Below the pieces are notes generated by a model. The model was not told the origin of the DNA and searched no databases. It saw only the letters and a list, made by a program, of their open reading frames with translations. A DNA stretch of 64,000 nucleotides from Cetobacterium_A somerae (GTDB lineage: Bacteria > Fusobacteriota > Fusobacteriia > Fusobacteriales > Fusobacteriaceae): assembly GCF_044784365.2 (NCBI RefSeq), contig NZ_CP173065.2. One strand, given 5' to 3'. Below are positions 16,705 to 26,145 of the stretch, piece after piece. Both the position numbers and the translations under genes were made by a program. Each line of letters begins with the position of its first letter. The first letter of the stretch is position 1.

Positions 16705-17448
16705 ATGTTGAATATAGAAAGAGAAAATTCTATTTTAGAACTTTTGAAACAAAAAGAGGTTATAAAAATCCAAGAAATCGTTGAATTTTTAAATATTTCA
16801 GAAGCTACTGCTCGAAGAGATTTAGCTTCTTTAGAAAAAAAAGAGCTTGTTAAAAGAGTTCACGGTGGAGCTATCTTAAATAACTCTTTAGATACTACAA
16901 AGGATTTTAACATCCAATACAGAAGAAATCTTAATAGAGTGGAAAAAGAAAAAATTGCAAAATATGCCGCAAGTTTCATTAAGAGAGATTCCTATATTTT
17001 CTTAGATGCTGGAACAACAACTCTTTGTATGATTAAGTATTTGAAAAATCTTAATATTAAAGTTGTAACAAACGGATTAAATTTAATAGATGAGTTAGAA
17101 AAATATGAAATTGAAAGTTATTTAATAGGCGGTAAAATTAAAAGTAAAACTAGTTGTACTGTTGGATTTTCAGCAGCTCAATATATAAAAACTTTTAATT
17201 TTCAATATGCTTTTATTGGTGTTAATGCTGTTACTTTAGATGGCTATAGCACACCTGACTTTGAAGAAGCTCTTATTAAAAGTGAAGCTATTAATAAAAG
17301 TACGGATACTTTTTTTCTTTGTGACCATTCAAAAATTGGAAAAAGTAGTTTTACTATTTTTTCTACTTTAGATAAAGGGACTTTAATTACAGATAAGCCA
17401 CTTTCTAAAGAATATAAAAATATAGTAAAAGTGGAGGTAGTAAAATGA
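16705..17448 (+). CDS. fruR: DeoR-family repressor of fructose operon
   Basis: Transcriptional regulator with an N-terminal DeoR winged helix (IQEIVEFLNISEATARRDLASLEKKELVKRVHGGAI, residues about 19-55) and a C-terminal sugar-phosphate-sensing DeoR domain (FLDAGTTTLCMIKYL, VTNGLNLIDEL, FIGVNAVTLDGY). Family members in fru operons respond to fructose-1-phosphate. Its 247 residues are typical. The stop overlaps the fruK start by four bases, and the operon then continues to the transporter, so it probably represses its own operon. Confidence 0.9.
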   Translation: MLNIERENSILELLKQKEVIKIQEIVEFLNISEATARRDLASLEKKELVKRVHGGAILNNSLDTTKDFNIQYRRNLNRVEKEKIAKYAASFIKRDSYIFLDAGTTTLCMIKYLKNLNIKVVTNGLNLIDELEKYEIESYLIGGKIKSKTSCTVGFSAAQYIKTFNFQYAFIGVNAVTLDGYSTPDFEEALIKSEAINKSTDTFFLCDHSKIGKSSFTIFSTLDKGTLITDKPLSKEYKNIVKVEVVK

Positions 17449-18359
17449 TATACACGTTAACTTTAAATCCTGCTTTAGATTATTTTTTATCCTTTGATTC
17501 TTTTATCGAAGGAAATTTAAACACTCCTAAAGAAACGTATAAACTTCCTGGAGGAAAGGGGATCAATGTATCTAAAATTTTAAAAAATTTTAACACAGAA
17601 TCAATTTGTTTAGGATTTATTGGTGGATTTACTGGAGAATTTATAAAAAATACTTTAAATCACGATGGTTTAAATACTAAGTTTTTTAATGTTGATGAAG
17701 ATACTCGTATAAATATTAAAATAAATAATAATGGACTTGAAAGTGAAATTGCAGGCACTTCTCCTACAATTTCAAAAGAAAATCTTCAAGAGTTACTTAA
17801 TTTTTTAAAAACTAATCTTAAAGCTAATGATATTTTAGCTCTATCTGGAAGTGTTCCATCTTCTTTACCTTCTAGTATATATGCTGATATTATTGAAAGC
17901 ATTCCAAAGGATGTAAAAGTTATTTTAGATACTAGAGGTCTTCCTTTTGAAATTGCTTTAAAAAAAGGCGTATTTTTAATAAAACCAAACAAGGATGAAA
18001 TCAATGAATTTTTTAACTCTAATTTTTCAACTACTGAAGAGTTAGTTGAAGCTGGTAAAAAATTACAAAAGATGGGAGCTAAAAATGTTTTAATCTCTTT
18101 AGGTTCTAAAGGATCTATTTTTATAACACAAAATGAAATTTTTATAAGTGGTGTTCCTAAAGGTACTCTTATTAGTTCAAATGGTTCTGGAGATTCAATG
18201 ATTGGTGGATTTATATATGGTCTTAACAAATCTTTATCTTTAAAAGAGTGTTATGAGATTGGAATTGCTTCTGGAAGTGCTACTGCTTTTTCTAAAGGAT
18301 TAGCAACTTTTAATACTATGACAAATTTATTAAAAGATATTAAAGTTATTAATTTATAA
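17445..18359 (+). CDS. fruK: 1-phosphofructokinase
   Basis: Phosphorylates fructose-1-phosphate, the product of PTS import, to fructose-1,6-bisphosphate. It is a PfkB-family kinase of 304 residues: TLNPALDYFL at the start, PGGKGINVSKILKNF near residue 32, GSVPSSLPSSIYADII, IKPNKDEINEFF, and the catalytic SNGSGDSMIGGFIYGL near residue 245 with the general-base Asp. It overlaps fruR (ATGA) and precedes fruA by 14 bp. Tagatose-6-phosphate kinase is the main alternative and is disfavoured by the context. Confidence 0.95.
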   Translation: MIYTLTLNPALDYFLSFDSFIEGNLNTPKETYKLPGGKGINVSKILKNFNTESICLGFIGGFTGEFIKNTLNHDGLNTKFFNVDEDTRINIKINNNGLESEIAGTSPTISKENLQELLNFLKTNLKANDILALSGSVPSSLPSSIYADIIESIPKDVKVILDTRGLPFEIALKKGVFLIKPNKDEINEFFNSNFSTTEELVEAGKKLQKMGAKNVLISLGSKGSIFITQNEIFISGVPKGTLISSNGSGDSMIGGFIYGLNKSLSLKECYEIGIASGSATAFSKGLATFNTMTNLLKDIKVINL

Positions 18360-18373
18360 ATGGGAGGAATATT

Positions 18374-20230
18374 ATGTTAGATAAAATGTTAGTAAAAGAT
18401 TGTATAAAATTAAATTTAAATGCTAAAAGTAAAATTGAAGTTATTGATGAACTTGTCGATGTTCTTTACAATGCTGGTAGACTTAATGATAAAGATGAAT
18501 TTAGAAAAACTATTTTAAATAGAGAGGAGCAAAGTTCTACTGGTTTAGAAGAAGGTATTGCTATCCCTCACGGAAAATCATCATCTGTTAAAATTCCTAC
18601 TGTTGCATTTGGACTTTCTAAAGAAGGAATTGATTATGATTCTTTAGATGGTGAGCCATCTAAATTATTTTTCATGATTGCTGCTCCCGCTGATGCTACT
18701 GATTCACATATTGAAACATTATCTCAACTGACATCTCTTTTATTAGATGATGATATTAGAGAACAGCTTTTAAAAGTAAAAACAGAGCAAGAAGTTCTAG
18801 ATATTCTTTTAAAAGAGGATAATGTAGGAGAAGAACTTGTCCCGCCTAAAGAGGAGGATAATGATTATCAAGTACTTGCAGTAACTGCTTGTCCAACTGG
18901 AATTGCTCACACATATATGGCCGCTGAAGCTTTAAACAAAAAAGCTAAAGAGATGGGAATTAAAATCAAAGTAGAAACTAATGGATCTACAGGAGTTAAA
19001 AACCACCTTACGGATGAAGAGATTAAAAATGCAAAAGGAATTATAATTGCTGCTGATAAAAATGTTGAAATGGCTAGATTTAACGGAAAGCATGTTGAAA
19101 TTGTTGGAGTTAAAGAGGGAATTAAAAGACCTCAAGAGTTAATTCAAAAAGCTTTAGATCAAACTGCACCAGTGTATTCAAATAAAGAAACAAAAACATC
19201 TTCTGGAACTAGTGAAAGAAAGGGATTCTATAAGCATTTAATGAGTGGGGTTTCTAATATGCTGCCATTCGTTGTTGGTGGAGGTATTTTAATTGCAATA
19301 TCTTTCATATTCGGTATAAAGGCATCTGATCCTACTGATCCAAGTTTTAGTCCAATCGCTAAACTTTTAATGGATATTGGTGGTGGAAATGCTTTCTTCT
19401 TAATGGTTCCAGTTCTTGCAGGATTTATAGGAATGAGTATTGCAGATAGACCTGGATTTGCTCCCGCTATGGTTGGAGGTTTAATTTCTGCTAATAATGG
19501 TGGTGGTTTCCTTGGTGGTTTAGTTGGAGGTTTCCTTGGTGGTTATGTTATTCTATTCTTAAAAAAGGTATTCGCTAAACTTCCTGAAAAACTAGAAGGA
19601 ATTAAGCCTGTTCTTTTATATCCTTTATTTGGAATTTTAATAACTGGTGTTCTTATGTATACTGTTGTTATATCTCCAGTTGCTGCTGTAAATGGTGGAA
19701 TTACTAATTTCTTAAATTCTCTTGGTACTGGTAACCTTATCTTATTAGGAGCTATTGTTGGTGGTATGATGGCTATTGATATGGGAGGTCCTATCAATAA
19801 AGCCGCTTTTACATTTGGTATTGCTGCTATTGCTGCTGGAAACTATTATCCACATGCTGCTGTTATGGCTGGTGGTATGACTCCACCTTTAGGAATCGCT
19901 TTAGCAACTACTTTCTTTAAAAATAAATTCTCTAAAGAGGAAAGAGAAGCTGGTTTAACTAACTATATAATGGGAGCATCTTTTATTACTGAGGGAGCTA
20001 TTCCTTTTGCTGCTGCTGATCCAATTAGAGTTATTCCTAGTTGTGTTATAGGTTCTGCTCTAGCTGGTGGTCTATCAATGGCATTCAAATGTCAATTGCC
20101 TGCACCTCACGGTGGATTATTTGTTTTACCTATTATTACAAATCCAATGATGTATCTATTATCTGTTGTTATTGGTGCTTTTGTAACATGTATTTTAATC
20201 GGTATAACTAAACCTACTAAAAATATATAA
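18374..20230 (+). CDS. fruA: PTS fructose transporter, EIIABC fusion
   Basis: Imports fructose and phosphorylates it to fructose-1-phosphate. Of 618 residues, EIIA occupies about 1-145 with the phosphorylated His66 in GIAIPHGKS; EIIB about 165-265 with Cys173 in TACPTGIAHTYMAAEAL; EIIC about 285-615 is a multispanning membrane domain rich in glycine-alanine helices, with GFIGMSIADRPGFAPAM and GGPINKAAFTFG. A GGGAGGAA ribosome binding site precedes ATG. The order regulator, kinase, transporter is the classical fru operon. TmaR, encoded about 9 kb away, would act on the general PTS enzyme. Confidence 0.97.
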   Translation: MLDKMLVKDCIKLNLNAKSKIEVIDELVDVLYNAGRLNDKDEFRKTILNREEQSSTGLEEGIAIPHGKSSSVKIPTVAFGLSKEGIDYDSLDGEPSKLFFMIAAPADATDSHIETLSQLTSLLLDDDIREQLLKVKTEQEVLDILLKEDNVGEELVPPKEEDNDYQVLAVTACPTGIAHTYMAAEALNKKAKEMGIKIKVETNGSTGVKNHLTDEEIKNAKGIIIAADKNVEMARFNGKHVEIVGVKEGIKRPQELIQKALDQTAPVYSNKETKTSSGTSERKGFYKHLMSGVSNMLPFVVGGGILIAISFIFGIKASDPTDPSFSPIAKLLMDIGGGNAFFLMVPVLAGFIGMSIADRPGFAPAMVGGLISANNGGGFLGGLVGGFLGGYVILFLKKVFAKLPEKLEGIKPVLLYPLFGILITGVLMYTVVISPVAAVNGGITNFLNSLGTGNLILLGAIVGGMMAIDMGGPINKAAFTFGIAAIAAGNYYPHAAVMAGGMTPPLGIALATTFFKNKFSKEEREAGLTNYIMGASFITEGAIPFAAADPIRVIPSCVIGSALAGGLSMAFKCQLPAPHGGLFVLPIITNPMMYLLSVVIGAFVTCILIGITKPTKNI

Positions 20231-20242
20231 CTTATTGAGTTT

Positions 20243-20265
20243 AAAGGGGTTATTATAACCCCTTT
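20243..20265 (+). terminator. Terminator after fruA
   Basis: AAAGGGGTTA and its inverse around a three-base loop, followed by a run of T, 12 bases after the fruA stop. Confidence 0.9.
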
Positions 20266-20307
20266 TTTATTTTTTTGTCAAATTTAAAAAATTAACTGTT
20301 ATTTAAC

Positions 20308-20335
20308 TTGACATTTAAAATTAATATAGTATACT
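20308..20335 (+). promoter_or_regulatory. Promoter of glpP
   Basis: A perfect TTGACA (20308-20313), 16-bp spacer and TATACT (20330-20335). The leader to glpP is short (about 25 nt) and holds no terminator-like structure, unlike the glpF and glpA leaders. Confidence 0.7.
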
Positions 20336-20366
20336 TAATATTGATAAGAGACAAAAGGAGATCAAA

Positions 20367-20933
20367 ATGAACTCAAATTTTGAAAAGATTTTAATCAAAA
20401 ATAACAAGATACTTGCTGTAAAGGACCTACAAACTTTAGAAAAAGCTCTTTTAAGCTCCTCTAAGATAATATTTCTTCTAAGTAGTGATATTTGCTCTAT
20501 TGAAGAAACTACTCGTCTTATCAAAGCAAGTGGAAAACTATGCTTTATACACCTTGATATGATTCAAGGCTTAAATACTAAAGATAATTCTGCTATTGAC
20601 TATTTGAAAGATAATACTTTTGCAGATGGAGTCATAACTACAAAATCTCAAGTAGCTAAATATGCACATAAAATTGGCTTTTTAGTTATTATGAGGTGTT
20701 TCTTAATAGACTCTTTATCTTTAACTACTACTGAAAAACTTTTTAATGAAACATATATCGATGCAATTGAAATTCTACCTGGAGTTATGCCTAAAATTAT
20801 TGAACAAATTTCAAAGCAAAGCTCTATTCCAATTATTGCTGGTGGACTTATCTCCGATCATGAAGATGTCAATCTAGCTTTAAAAAGCGGAGCTGTAGCT
20901 ATATCTACAACAAAACTAAATATTATAAATTAG
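20367..20933 (+). CDS. glpP: Glycerol-3-phosphate-responsive antiterminator GlpP
   Basis: RNA-binding regulator which, with glycerol-3-phosphate bound, prevents termination in the leaders of glp messages. The 188-residue protein shows the GlpP/TIM-barrel pattern: KLCFIHLDMIQGLNTKDNSAIDYL, FADGVITTKSQVAKYAH, AIEILPGVMPKII, PIIAGGLISDHEDVNLALKSGAVAISTT. AAAGGAG lies before the ATG. It directly precedes the glpF leader, and two terminator-bearing leaders downstream (before glpF and before the dehydrogenase genes) share a sequence element that I propose as its target. Confidence 0.92.
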   Translation: MNSNFEKILIKNNKILAVKDLQTLEKALLSSSKIIFLLSSDICSIEETTRLIKASGKLCFIHLDMIQGLNTKDNSAIDYLKDNTFADGVITTKSQVAKYAHKIGFLVIMRCFLIDSLSLTTTEKLFNETYIDAIEILPGVMPKIIEQISKQSSIPIIAGGLISDHEDVNLALKSGAVAISTTKLNIIN

Positions 20934-20935
20934 TT

Positions 20936-21005
20936 TAGCTAGAGATATTAGAGAAGCTATTCAATTAAACAGAATTTCTTAAAATTCTCTTTTTTTGAAT
21001 AGCTT
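20936..21005 (+). promoter_or_regulatory. glpF leader: GlpP target and conditional terminator
   Basis: A shared element TAGAGAT..AGAGA..GCTA (20940-20959) runs into the 5' arm of a terminator: AAGCTATTCAA at 20954-20964 pairs with TTGAATAGCTT at 20995-21005, with a smaller hairpin (AGAATTT/AAATTCT) nested inside and a T run after. Because the conserved element overlaps the 5' arm, binding there would block the terminator. The same element occurs in the leader before the dehydrogenase gene. GlpP as binder is inferred from the Bacillus paradigm. Confidence 0.75.
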
Positions 21006-21042
21006 TTTTTTAATATAAAAAAAATAAATATGGGAGGATATC

Positions 21043-21798
21043 ATGAATGTTTTTGTAGCTGAGTTTATAGGTACTGCAATTCTTGTTTTACTTGGTAATG
21101 GTGTTGTTGCAAATGTGGTTTTAAACAAAAGTAAAGGAAACAACTCTGGATGGATTGTTATTACTACTGCTTGGGGTCTAGCTGTTATGACTGGAGCTTA
21201 CTGCGTAGGATGGATTAGTGGTGCTCATCTTAACCCTGCTTTAACTATTGGATTTGCTGTTGCAGGTCTTTTCCCAGCTAACCTTGTTTTAGGTTATGTT
21301 GTTGCCCAAATTTTAGGAGCTATGTTTGGACAAATTTTTGTATATCTTACTTACAAAAGACATTATGACGAAACAACTGATACTGGAGCAATCTTAGGTT
21401 CTTTTTCTACAGGACCTGCTATTAGAGATTTAAAGTGGAACTTTGTAACAGAAGCTATCGGCACTTTTATGCTTGTTTTTGGACTATTAGCTATTGGTCA
21501 TGTTAATAACCAAGCTTTCACTGCTACTTTACCAAATGGTGATATGGTTAGAGGATTTACTGGTATTTTAGGGCCGTTATTAGCTGGATTTTATGTATGG
21601 AGTTTAGGTTTAAGTTTAGGTGGGCCTACTGGTTATGCTATTAACCCTGCTAGAGACTTAGGACCTAGAATTATGCACGCTATTTTACCTATTGCCAATA
21701 AAGGAGATTCTGACTGGTCTTATGCTTGGGTACCTATTGCTGGTCCTATCGTAGGTGGTATTATCGGTGCTATTACTTTTGCAGCTCTTTTCAATTAA
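21043..21798 (+). CDS. glpF: Glycerol uptake facilitator
   Basis: Aquaglyceroporin that lets glycerol cross the inner membrane. It has 251 residues, six membrane helices and both re-entrant NPA-type motifs: GAHLNPALTIGFAV near residue 65 and GYAINPARDLGPR near residue 200, the latter with the aspartate after NPAR typical of glycerol-conducting members. AGGAGG precedes the ATG. It is followed by glpK after 27 bp; expression is expected to depend on the conditional terminator upstream. Confidence 0.97.
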   Translation: MNVFVAEFIGTAILVLLGNGVVANVVLNKSKGNNSGWIVITTAWGLAVMTGAYCVGWISGAHLNPALTIGFAVAGLFPANLVLGYVVAQILGAMFGQIFVYLTYKRHYDETTDTGAILGSFSTGPAIRDLKWNFVTEAIGTFMLVFGLLAIGHVNNQAFTATLPNGDMVRGFTGILGPLLAGFYVWSLGLSLGGPTGYAINPARDLGPRIMHAILPIANKGDSDWSYAWVPIAGPIVGGIIGAITFAALFN

Positions 21799-21825
21799 AA
21801 TATAATAACTTAGGGAGGATTTTCT

Positions 21826-23319
21826 ATGAAGTATATAATCGCATTAGACCAAGGAACAACTAGCTCAAGAGCTATAATTTTTGATGAACAACAAAATATT
21901 GTGGCAAGTGCACAAAAAGAATTTAGACAAATCTATCCAAAAGAGGGATGGGTTGAGCATGATCCTATGGAAATTTGGGCTAGTCAAAGTGGTGTTTTAG
22001 CTGAAGCTATTGCACAATCTGGCGTTTCTCAACATGATGTTATTGGTATAGGAATTACCAACCAAAGAGAAACTACTATTGTTTGGAATAAGCTAACTGG
22101 AAAACCTGTTTACAATGCAATTGTATGGCAGTGTAGAAGAACTGCTCATATTTGTGATGATTTAAAAGCTAGAGGATTAGCTGATTATATAAGAGATAAT
22201 ACAGGTCTTGTTGTAGATGCCTATTTCTCAGGAACTAAAATAAAATGGATTTTAGATAATGTTGAAGGCGCTAGAGAACAAGCTGAAAGAGGAGAGTTAT
22301 TATTTGGTACTGTTGATACATGGTTAATTTGGAAATTAACTAATGGAAAATCTCATGCTACAGATTACACAAATGCTTCTAGAACTATGATTTATAATAT
22401 TAAAGATCTTTGTTGGGATGAAAAACTTTTAAAAGAGTTAGATATTCCTAAATCTATGCTTCCTGAAGTTAAAGATTCAAGTGGAACATTTGGATATGCT
22501 AATCTTGGTGGAAAAGGTGGACATAGAGTTCCTATCTGTGGTGTTGCTGGAGATCAACAAGCTGCTCTATTTGGACAAGCTTGCTTTGAAAAAGGAGAAG
22601 CTAAAAATACTTATGGAACTGGTTGCTTTATGCTTATGAATACAGGAAGTAGAATGTACCAAAGTAAAAATGGTCTTTTAACTACTATAGCTATTGGATT
22701 AGATGGAAAAGTTGAATATGCTCTTGAAGGAAGTATCTTTGTTGCTGGTGCTGCTGTTCAATGGCTAAGAGATGAATTAAAGTTAATTACAGATTCTAAA
22801 GATACAGAATATTTTGCTAGTAAAGTTAAAGATAATGGTGGGGTTTACTTTGTTCCTGCATTTGTTGGTTTAGGAACTCCTCACTGGGATATGTATGCTA
22901 GAGGTGCTATTGTTGGACTAACTAGAGGTGCTAATAAAAATCATATTATTAGAGCAACTTTAGAATCTATTGCTTATCAAACTAGAGATGTTCTTGAAGC
23001 TATGCAAGAGGACTCTGGAATTGAATTAAAAGCTTTAAAAGTTGATGGTGGAGCATCTGCTAACAACTTCTTAATGCAATTCCAATCTGATATTGTGGGT
23101 AAAGAGGTTCACAGACCTTCTACTGTTGAAACAACAGCTTTAGGAGCAGCATATCTTGCTGGTCTTGCAGTTGGTTTCTGGAATGATAAAAATGAGATTA
23201 AACAAAATTGGTGTCTTGAAAAAACATTCGTTCCTACCATGACTGAAGAAGATAGAGATTTAAAACATAGCAAATGGAAAAGAGCTGTTGAAAGATCTTT
23301 AAATTGGGAGCTTGACTAA
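21826..23319 (+). CDS. glpK: Glycerol kinase
   Basis: ATP-dependent phosphorylation of glycerol to glycerol-3-phosphate, trapping it and producing the GlpP effector. The 497 residues are full length: ALDQGTTSSRAIIFDE at residues 5-20, GITNQRETTIVWN, WKLTNGKSHATDYTNASRTMIYN, GVAGDQQAALFGQ, and VDGGASANNFLMQFQ in the C-terminal lobe. AGGGAGGA lies upstream of the ATG. Confidence 0.98.
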   Translation: MKYIIALDQGTTSSRAIIFDEQQNIVASAQKEFRQIYPKEGWVEHDPMEIWASQSGVLAEAIAQSGVSQHDVIGIGITNQRETTIVWNKLTGKPVYNAIVWQCRRTAHICDDLKARGLADYIRDNTGLVVDAYFSGTKIKWILDNVEGAREQAERGELLFGTVDTWLIWKLTNGKSHATDYTNASRTMIYNIKDLCWDEKLLKELDIPKSMLPEVKDSSGTFGYANLGGKGGHRVPICGVAGDQQAALFGQACFEKGEAKNTYGTGCFMLMNTGSRMYQSKNGLLTTIAIGLDGKVEYALEGSIFVAGAAVQWLRDELKLITDSKDTEYFASKVKDNGGVYFVPAFVGLGTPHWDMYARGAIVGLTRGANKNHIIRATLESIAYQTRDVLEAMQEDSGIELKALKVDGGASANNFLMQFQSDIVGKEVHRPSTVETTALGAAYLAGLAVGFWNDKNEIKQNWCLEKTFVPTMTEEDRDLKHSKWKRAVERSLNWELD

Positions 23320-23369
23320 TTTAAAAAAAAGTAGTATATTTAGATTAGATAAAAATTAAATATTAGCAA

Positions 23370-23434
23370 TAGAGATGAAGAGAGCTAAAAAGGTATTGGT
23401 GATTGTTATATCACCACCTTTTTCTGCTCTCTTT
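23370..23434 (+). promoter_or_regulatory. Leader before glycerol-3-phosphate dehydrogenase: second GlpP-type terminator
   Basis: TAGAGATGAAGAGAGCTA (23370-23387) matches the element in the glpF leader with a small gap. It overlaps the 5' arm of a long hairpin: AGAGAGC pairs with GCTCTCT, AAAAAGGT with ACCTTTTT and GGTGAT with ATCACC, followed by a T run. The 143-bp gap between glpK and the dehydrogenase gene is otherwise without coding potential. Confidence 0.72.
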
Positions 23435-23462
23435 TTGCTATTAAAAACTAGGAGGGTATTTT

Positions 23463-24890
23463 ATGTATGATATTTTAATCATTGGTGCTGGTATTATTGG
23501 AACTGGTATCGCTAGAGAGCTTTCTAAATACAAATTAAAAGTTGCAGTTTTAGAAAAAGATACTGATGTAGCTAATGAAACTACTAAAGCTAACAGTGCA
23601 ATTGTTCATGGAGGATACGACGCTAAAGAAGGTTCTCTTATGGCTAAATTAAATGTTTTAGGTAACTCTTTATATGAAGATTTATGCAATGAACTTTCTG
23701 TTCCTTTTAAACGTAATGGTTCCCTTGTATTAGCATTTAATGATGAAGAGGTTGAACATCTTAATGTACTTTACAACAGAGGTATCATAAATAAAGTTCC
23801 TGGCTTAGCTATTATCAACCAAGAGAAACTAAGAGAAATCGAACCAAATGTTGATGAAAAAGCTATTGCTGCACTACACTGCGCTTCTGCTGGAATTGTT
23901 TCACCTTGGGAGTTTGCTGAAGCCCTTATGGATAATGCTGTTGAAAATGGTGTTGAATTATTTTTAAATACAGAAGTTGAAAATATTGAAAAAACAGATG
24001 ACATTTTTCATATATATACAAACACAGGAGTTTTCCATGGAAAATATGTAATTAATTGTACTGGAGTTCACGCTGATATTATTCATAAAATGATTGCACC
24101 TGAATCATTTAAAATATTACCAAGAAAAGGAGAATATTTTGTCTTAGATAAAAATCAAGGAAAAAGAGTAAATCAAACTGTTTTTCAATGTCCTTCTAAA
24201 CTTGGAAAAGGAATACTTGTAACTCCAACAGTTCATGGAAATTTACTTGTTGGTCCTGATGCTCAAGATATTGATAACAGATACGATGTTTCTACAGCTA
24301 CTGATAGACTTGAGTATATTAAATTCAAAGGAAGTCACTCTATAAAAGATATTAACTTTAGAGAAAATATTAGAACGTTTGCTGGAATTAGAGCAGAATC
24401 AGATAGAGGCGATTTTATTGTTGAAGAATCATCTATTAAAGGCTTCTTTGATATTGCAGGAATAAAATCACCTGGATTATCTGCTGCACCTGCCATTGCT
24501 TTAGCAGCTATTGATTTATTGAAAGATAGTGGTGCTCATCTTATAAAAAAAGAGGATTTTGTTACACCTAGAAAGCATACTCTTTTCATGCATCTTTCAC
24601 CTGAAGAAAAGGCTAAAAAAATTAAAGAGGATAATAGATTTGGTAGAATAATTTGTAGATGTGAAATGATTACTGAAGGTGAGATTGTTGAAGCAATTCA
24701 TAGACCTGTTAAGGCTACAACAATGGACGCAGTTAAAAGAAGATGTAGACCTGGCTCTGGTAGATGTCAAGGTGGTTTCTGTGGACCTAGAGTTCAAGAA
24801 ATTATTGCTAGAGAGTTAAATAAAAATATTAAAGACGTTATCTTAGATAAAGCTAATTCTTATATTCTAATAGAGGAGTTGAAAAAATAA
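23463..24890 (+). CDS. glpA: Anaerobic glycerol-3-phosphate dehydrogenase large subunit (GlpA-like)
   Basis: FAD-dependent oxidation of glycerol-3-phosphate to dihydroxyacetone phosphate. Residues 1-360 form a DAO-type flavoprotein (DILIIGAGIIGTGIARELSK at residues 3-22, AIVHGGYDAKEGSLMA). Residues about 390-445 are a BFD-like [2Fe-2S] binding domain with four cysteines (IICRCEMITEGEIVEAI and RRCRPGSGRCQGGFCGPR). At 475 residues it is shorter than E. coli GlpA (about 540) but has the architecture common in clostridia and Thermotogae. It lies behind a GlpP-type conditional terminator and overlaps the next gene by one base. Confidence 0.88.
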   Translation: MYDILIIGAGIIGTGIARELSKYKLKVAVLEKDTDVANETTKANSAIVHGGYDAKEGSLMAKLNVLGNSLYEDLCNELSVPFKRNGSLVLAFNDEEVEHLNVLYNRGIINKVPGLAIINQEKLREIEPNVDEKAIAALHCASAGIVSPWEFAEALMDNAVENGVELFLNTEVENIEKTDDIFHIYTNTGVFHGKYVINCTGVHADIIHKMIAPESFKILPRKGEYFVLDKNQGKRVNQTVFQCPSKLGKGILVTPTVHGNLLVGPDAQDIDNRYDVSTATDRLEYIKFKGSHSIKDINFRENIRTFAGIRAESDRGDFIVEESSIKGFFDIAGIKSPGLSAAPAIALAAIDLLKDSGAHLIKKEDFVTPRKHTLFMHLSPEEKAKKIKEDNRFGRIICRCEMITEGEIVEAIHRPVKATTMDAVKRRCRPGSGRCQGGFCGPRVQEIIARELNKNIKDVILDKANSYILIEELKK

Positions 24891-26143
24891 TGAGATATGA
24901 TGTTGTTGTTATTGGTGGAGGTCCTGCTGGTCTTGCTGCTGCTAAATCAGCTTATGAAAATGGTGCTAAAAATATCGTTATTTTAGAAAGAGATAAAGAG
25001 CTAGGTGGTATTTTACAACAATGTATCCACAATGGTTTTGGACTTCATAGATTCAAAGAGGAGTTAACTGGTCCTGAATATGCTCAGAAATATATTGAAT
25101 TTGTTAAACAATACCCTATTGATATTAAACTAGAAACTATGGTTTTAAATATCTCTAAAGATAGAATTGTTTCTATGATTAATCCTATAGATGGATATCA
25201 AGAGATTGAGGCTGGATCTGTAATTTTAGCTATGGGATGTAGAGAAAGAACTAGAGGAGCTATTGCTATTCCTGGTGAAAGACCTTCTGGAATATTTACA
25301 GCTGGTGCTGCTCAAAGATATATAAATATGGAAGGGTATATGGTAGGAAAAAAAGCTTTAATTCTAGGAAGTGGAGATATCGGTCTTATTATGGCTAGAA
25401 GAATGACTTTAGAAGGTGCGAAAGTAGAAGCTGTAGTAGAGTTAATGCCATTTTCTGGTGGATTAAATAGAAATATCGTTCAATGTCTTGATGATTTTAA
25501 CATTCCATTACTTCTATCTCACACTGTTGTTGATATTAAAGGAAAAGACAGACTCGAAAAAGTGGTTATTGCAAAAGTAGACGAAAATAGAAAACCTATC
25601 CCTGGTACTGAAGTTGAATATGAGTGTGACACACTTCTTTTATCAGTTGGACTTATTCCTGAAAATGATTTATCTAAGGAAGCTGGTGTTATTTTAGATA
25701 ATAGAACTAACGGTCCTATTGTTAATAACTCAATGGAAACAAGTATTCCTGGTGTTTTTGCTTGTGGAAATGTAGTTCATGTTCATGATCTCGTAGATTT
25801 CGTTAGTGAAGAGGGCGAAAGAGCAGGAAAATTTGCAGCATGCTACATAGCCGAAGAAAATTGTAAATTAGAAAATGTTTCTAATATAAAAAATGGTAAC
25901 GGTATTGTTTATACTGTTCCTCAAGTTATTAATTTAGATAATCTACAAAACAAATTAGAAATTTTCATGAGAGTAAATAATATATATAAAAATAAAAAAA
26001 TTGTAGTTAGAGAAGGAGATAATATTATTGCTAGCTTCAAAAGAGCTCACCTAGCTCCAGGGGAGATGGAAAAAGTTCTTCTTCCTGAGGTACTATTAAA
26101 AAGAATTTCTAAAGATATTGTTATTGAGCTACAGGAGGTATAG
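24890..26143 (+). CDS. glpB: FAD/NAD(P)-dependent oxidoreductase, GlpB-like partner
   Basis: Pyridine-nucleotide-disulfide-oxidoreductase fold, 417 residues, with an N-terminal FAD site (VVVIGGGPAGLAAAKSAYENG, from residue 4) and a second Rossmann site (KALILGSGDIGLIMARRM, near residue 154); AMGCRERTRGAIAIPGERPSGIF and PGVFACGNVVHVHDLVDFV are typical of this family. It starts within the stop of the GlpA-like gene (TAATG) and is followed two bases later by a DUF1667 gene. This triplet recurs in anaerobes and probably forms a soluble or peripheral complex passing electrons from glycerol-3-phosphate to a nucleotide or quinone acceptor; the acceptor is not known from sequence. Confidence 0.85.
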   Translation: MRYDVVVIGGGPAGLAAAKSAYENGAKNIVILERDKELGGILQQCIHNGFGLHRFKEELTGPEYAQKYIEFVKQYPIDIKLETMVLNISKDRIVSMINPIDGYQEIEAGSVILAMGCRERTRGAIAIPGERPSGIFTAGAAQRYINMEGYMVGKKALILGSGDIGLIMARRMTLEGAKVEAVVELMPFSGGLNRNIVQCLDDFNIPLLLSHTVVDIKGKDRLEKVVIAKVDENRKPIPGTEVEYECDTLLLSVGLIPENDLSKEAGVILDNRTNGPIVNNSMETSIPGVFACGNVVHVHDLVDFVSEEGERAGKFAACYIAEENCKLENVSNIKNGNGIVYTVPQVINLDNLQNKLEIFMRVNNIYKNKKIVVREGDNIIASFKRAHLAPGEMEKVLLPEVLLKRISKDIVIELQEV

Positions 26144-26145
26144 TA

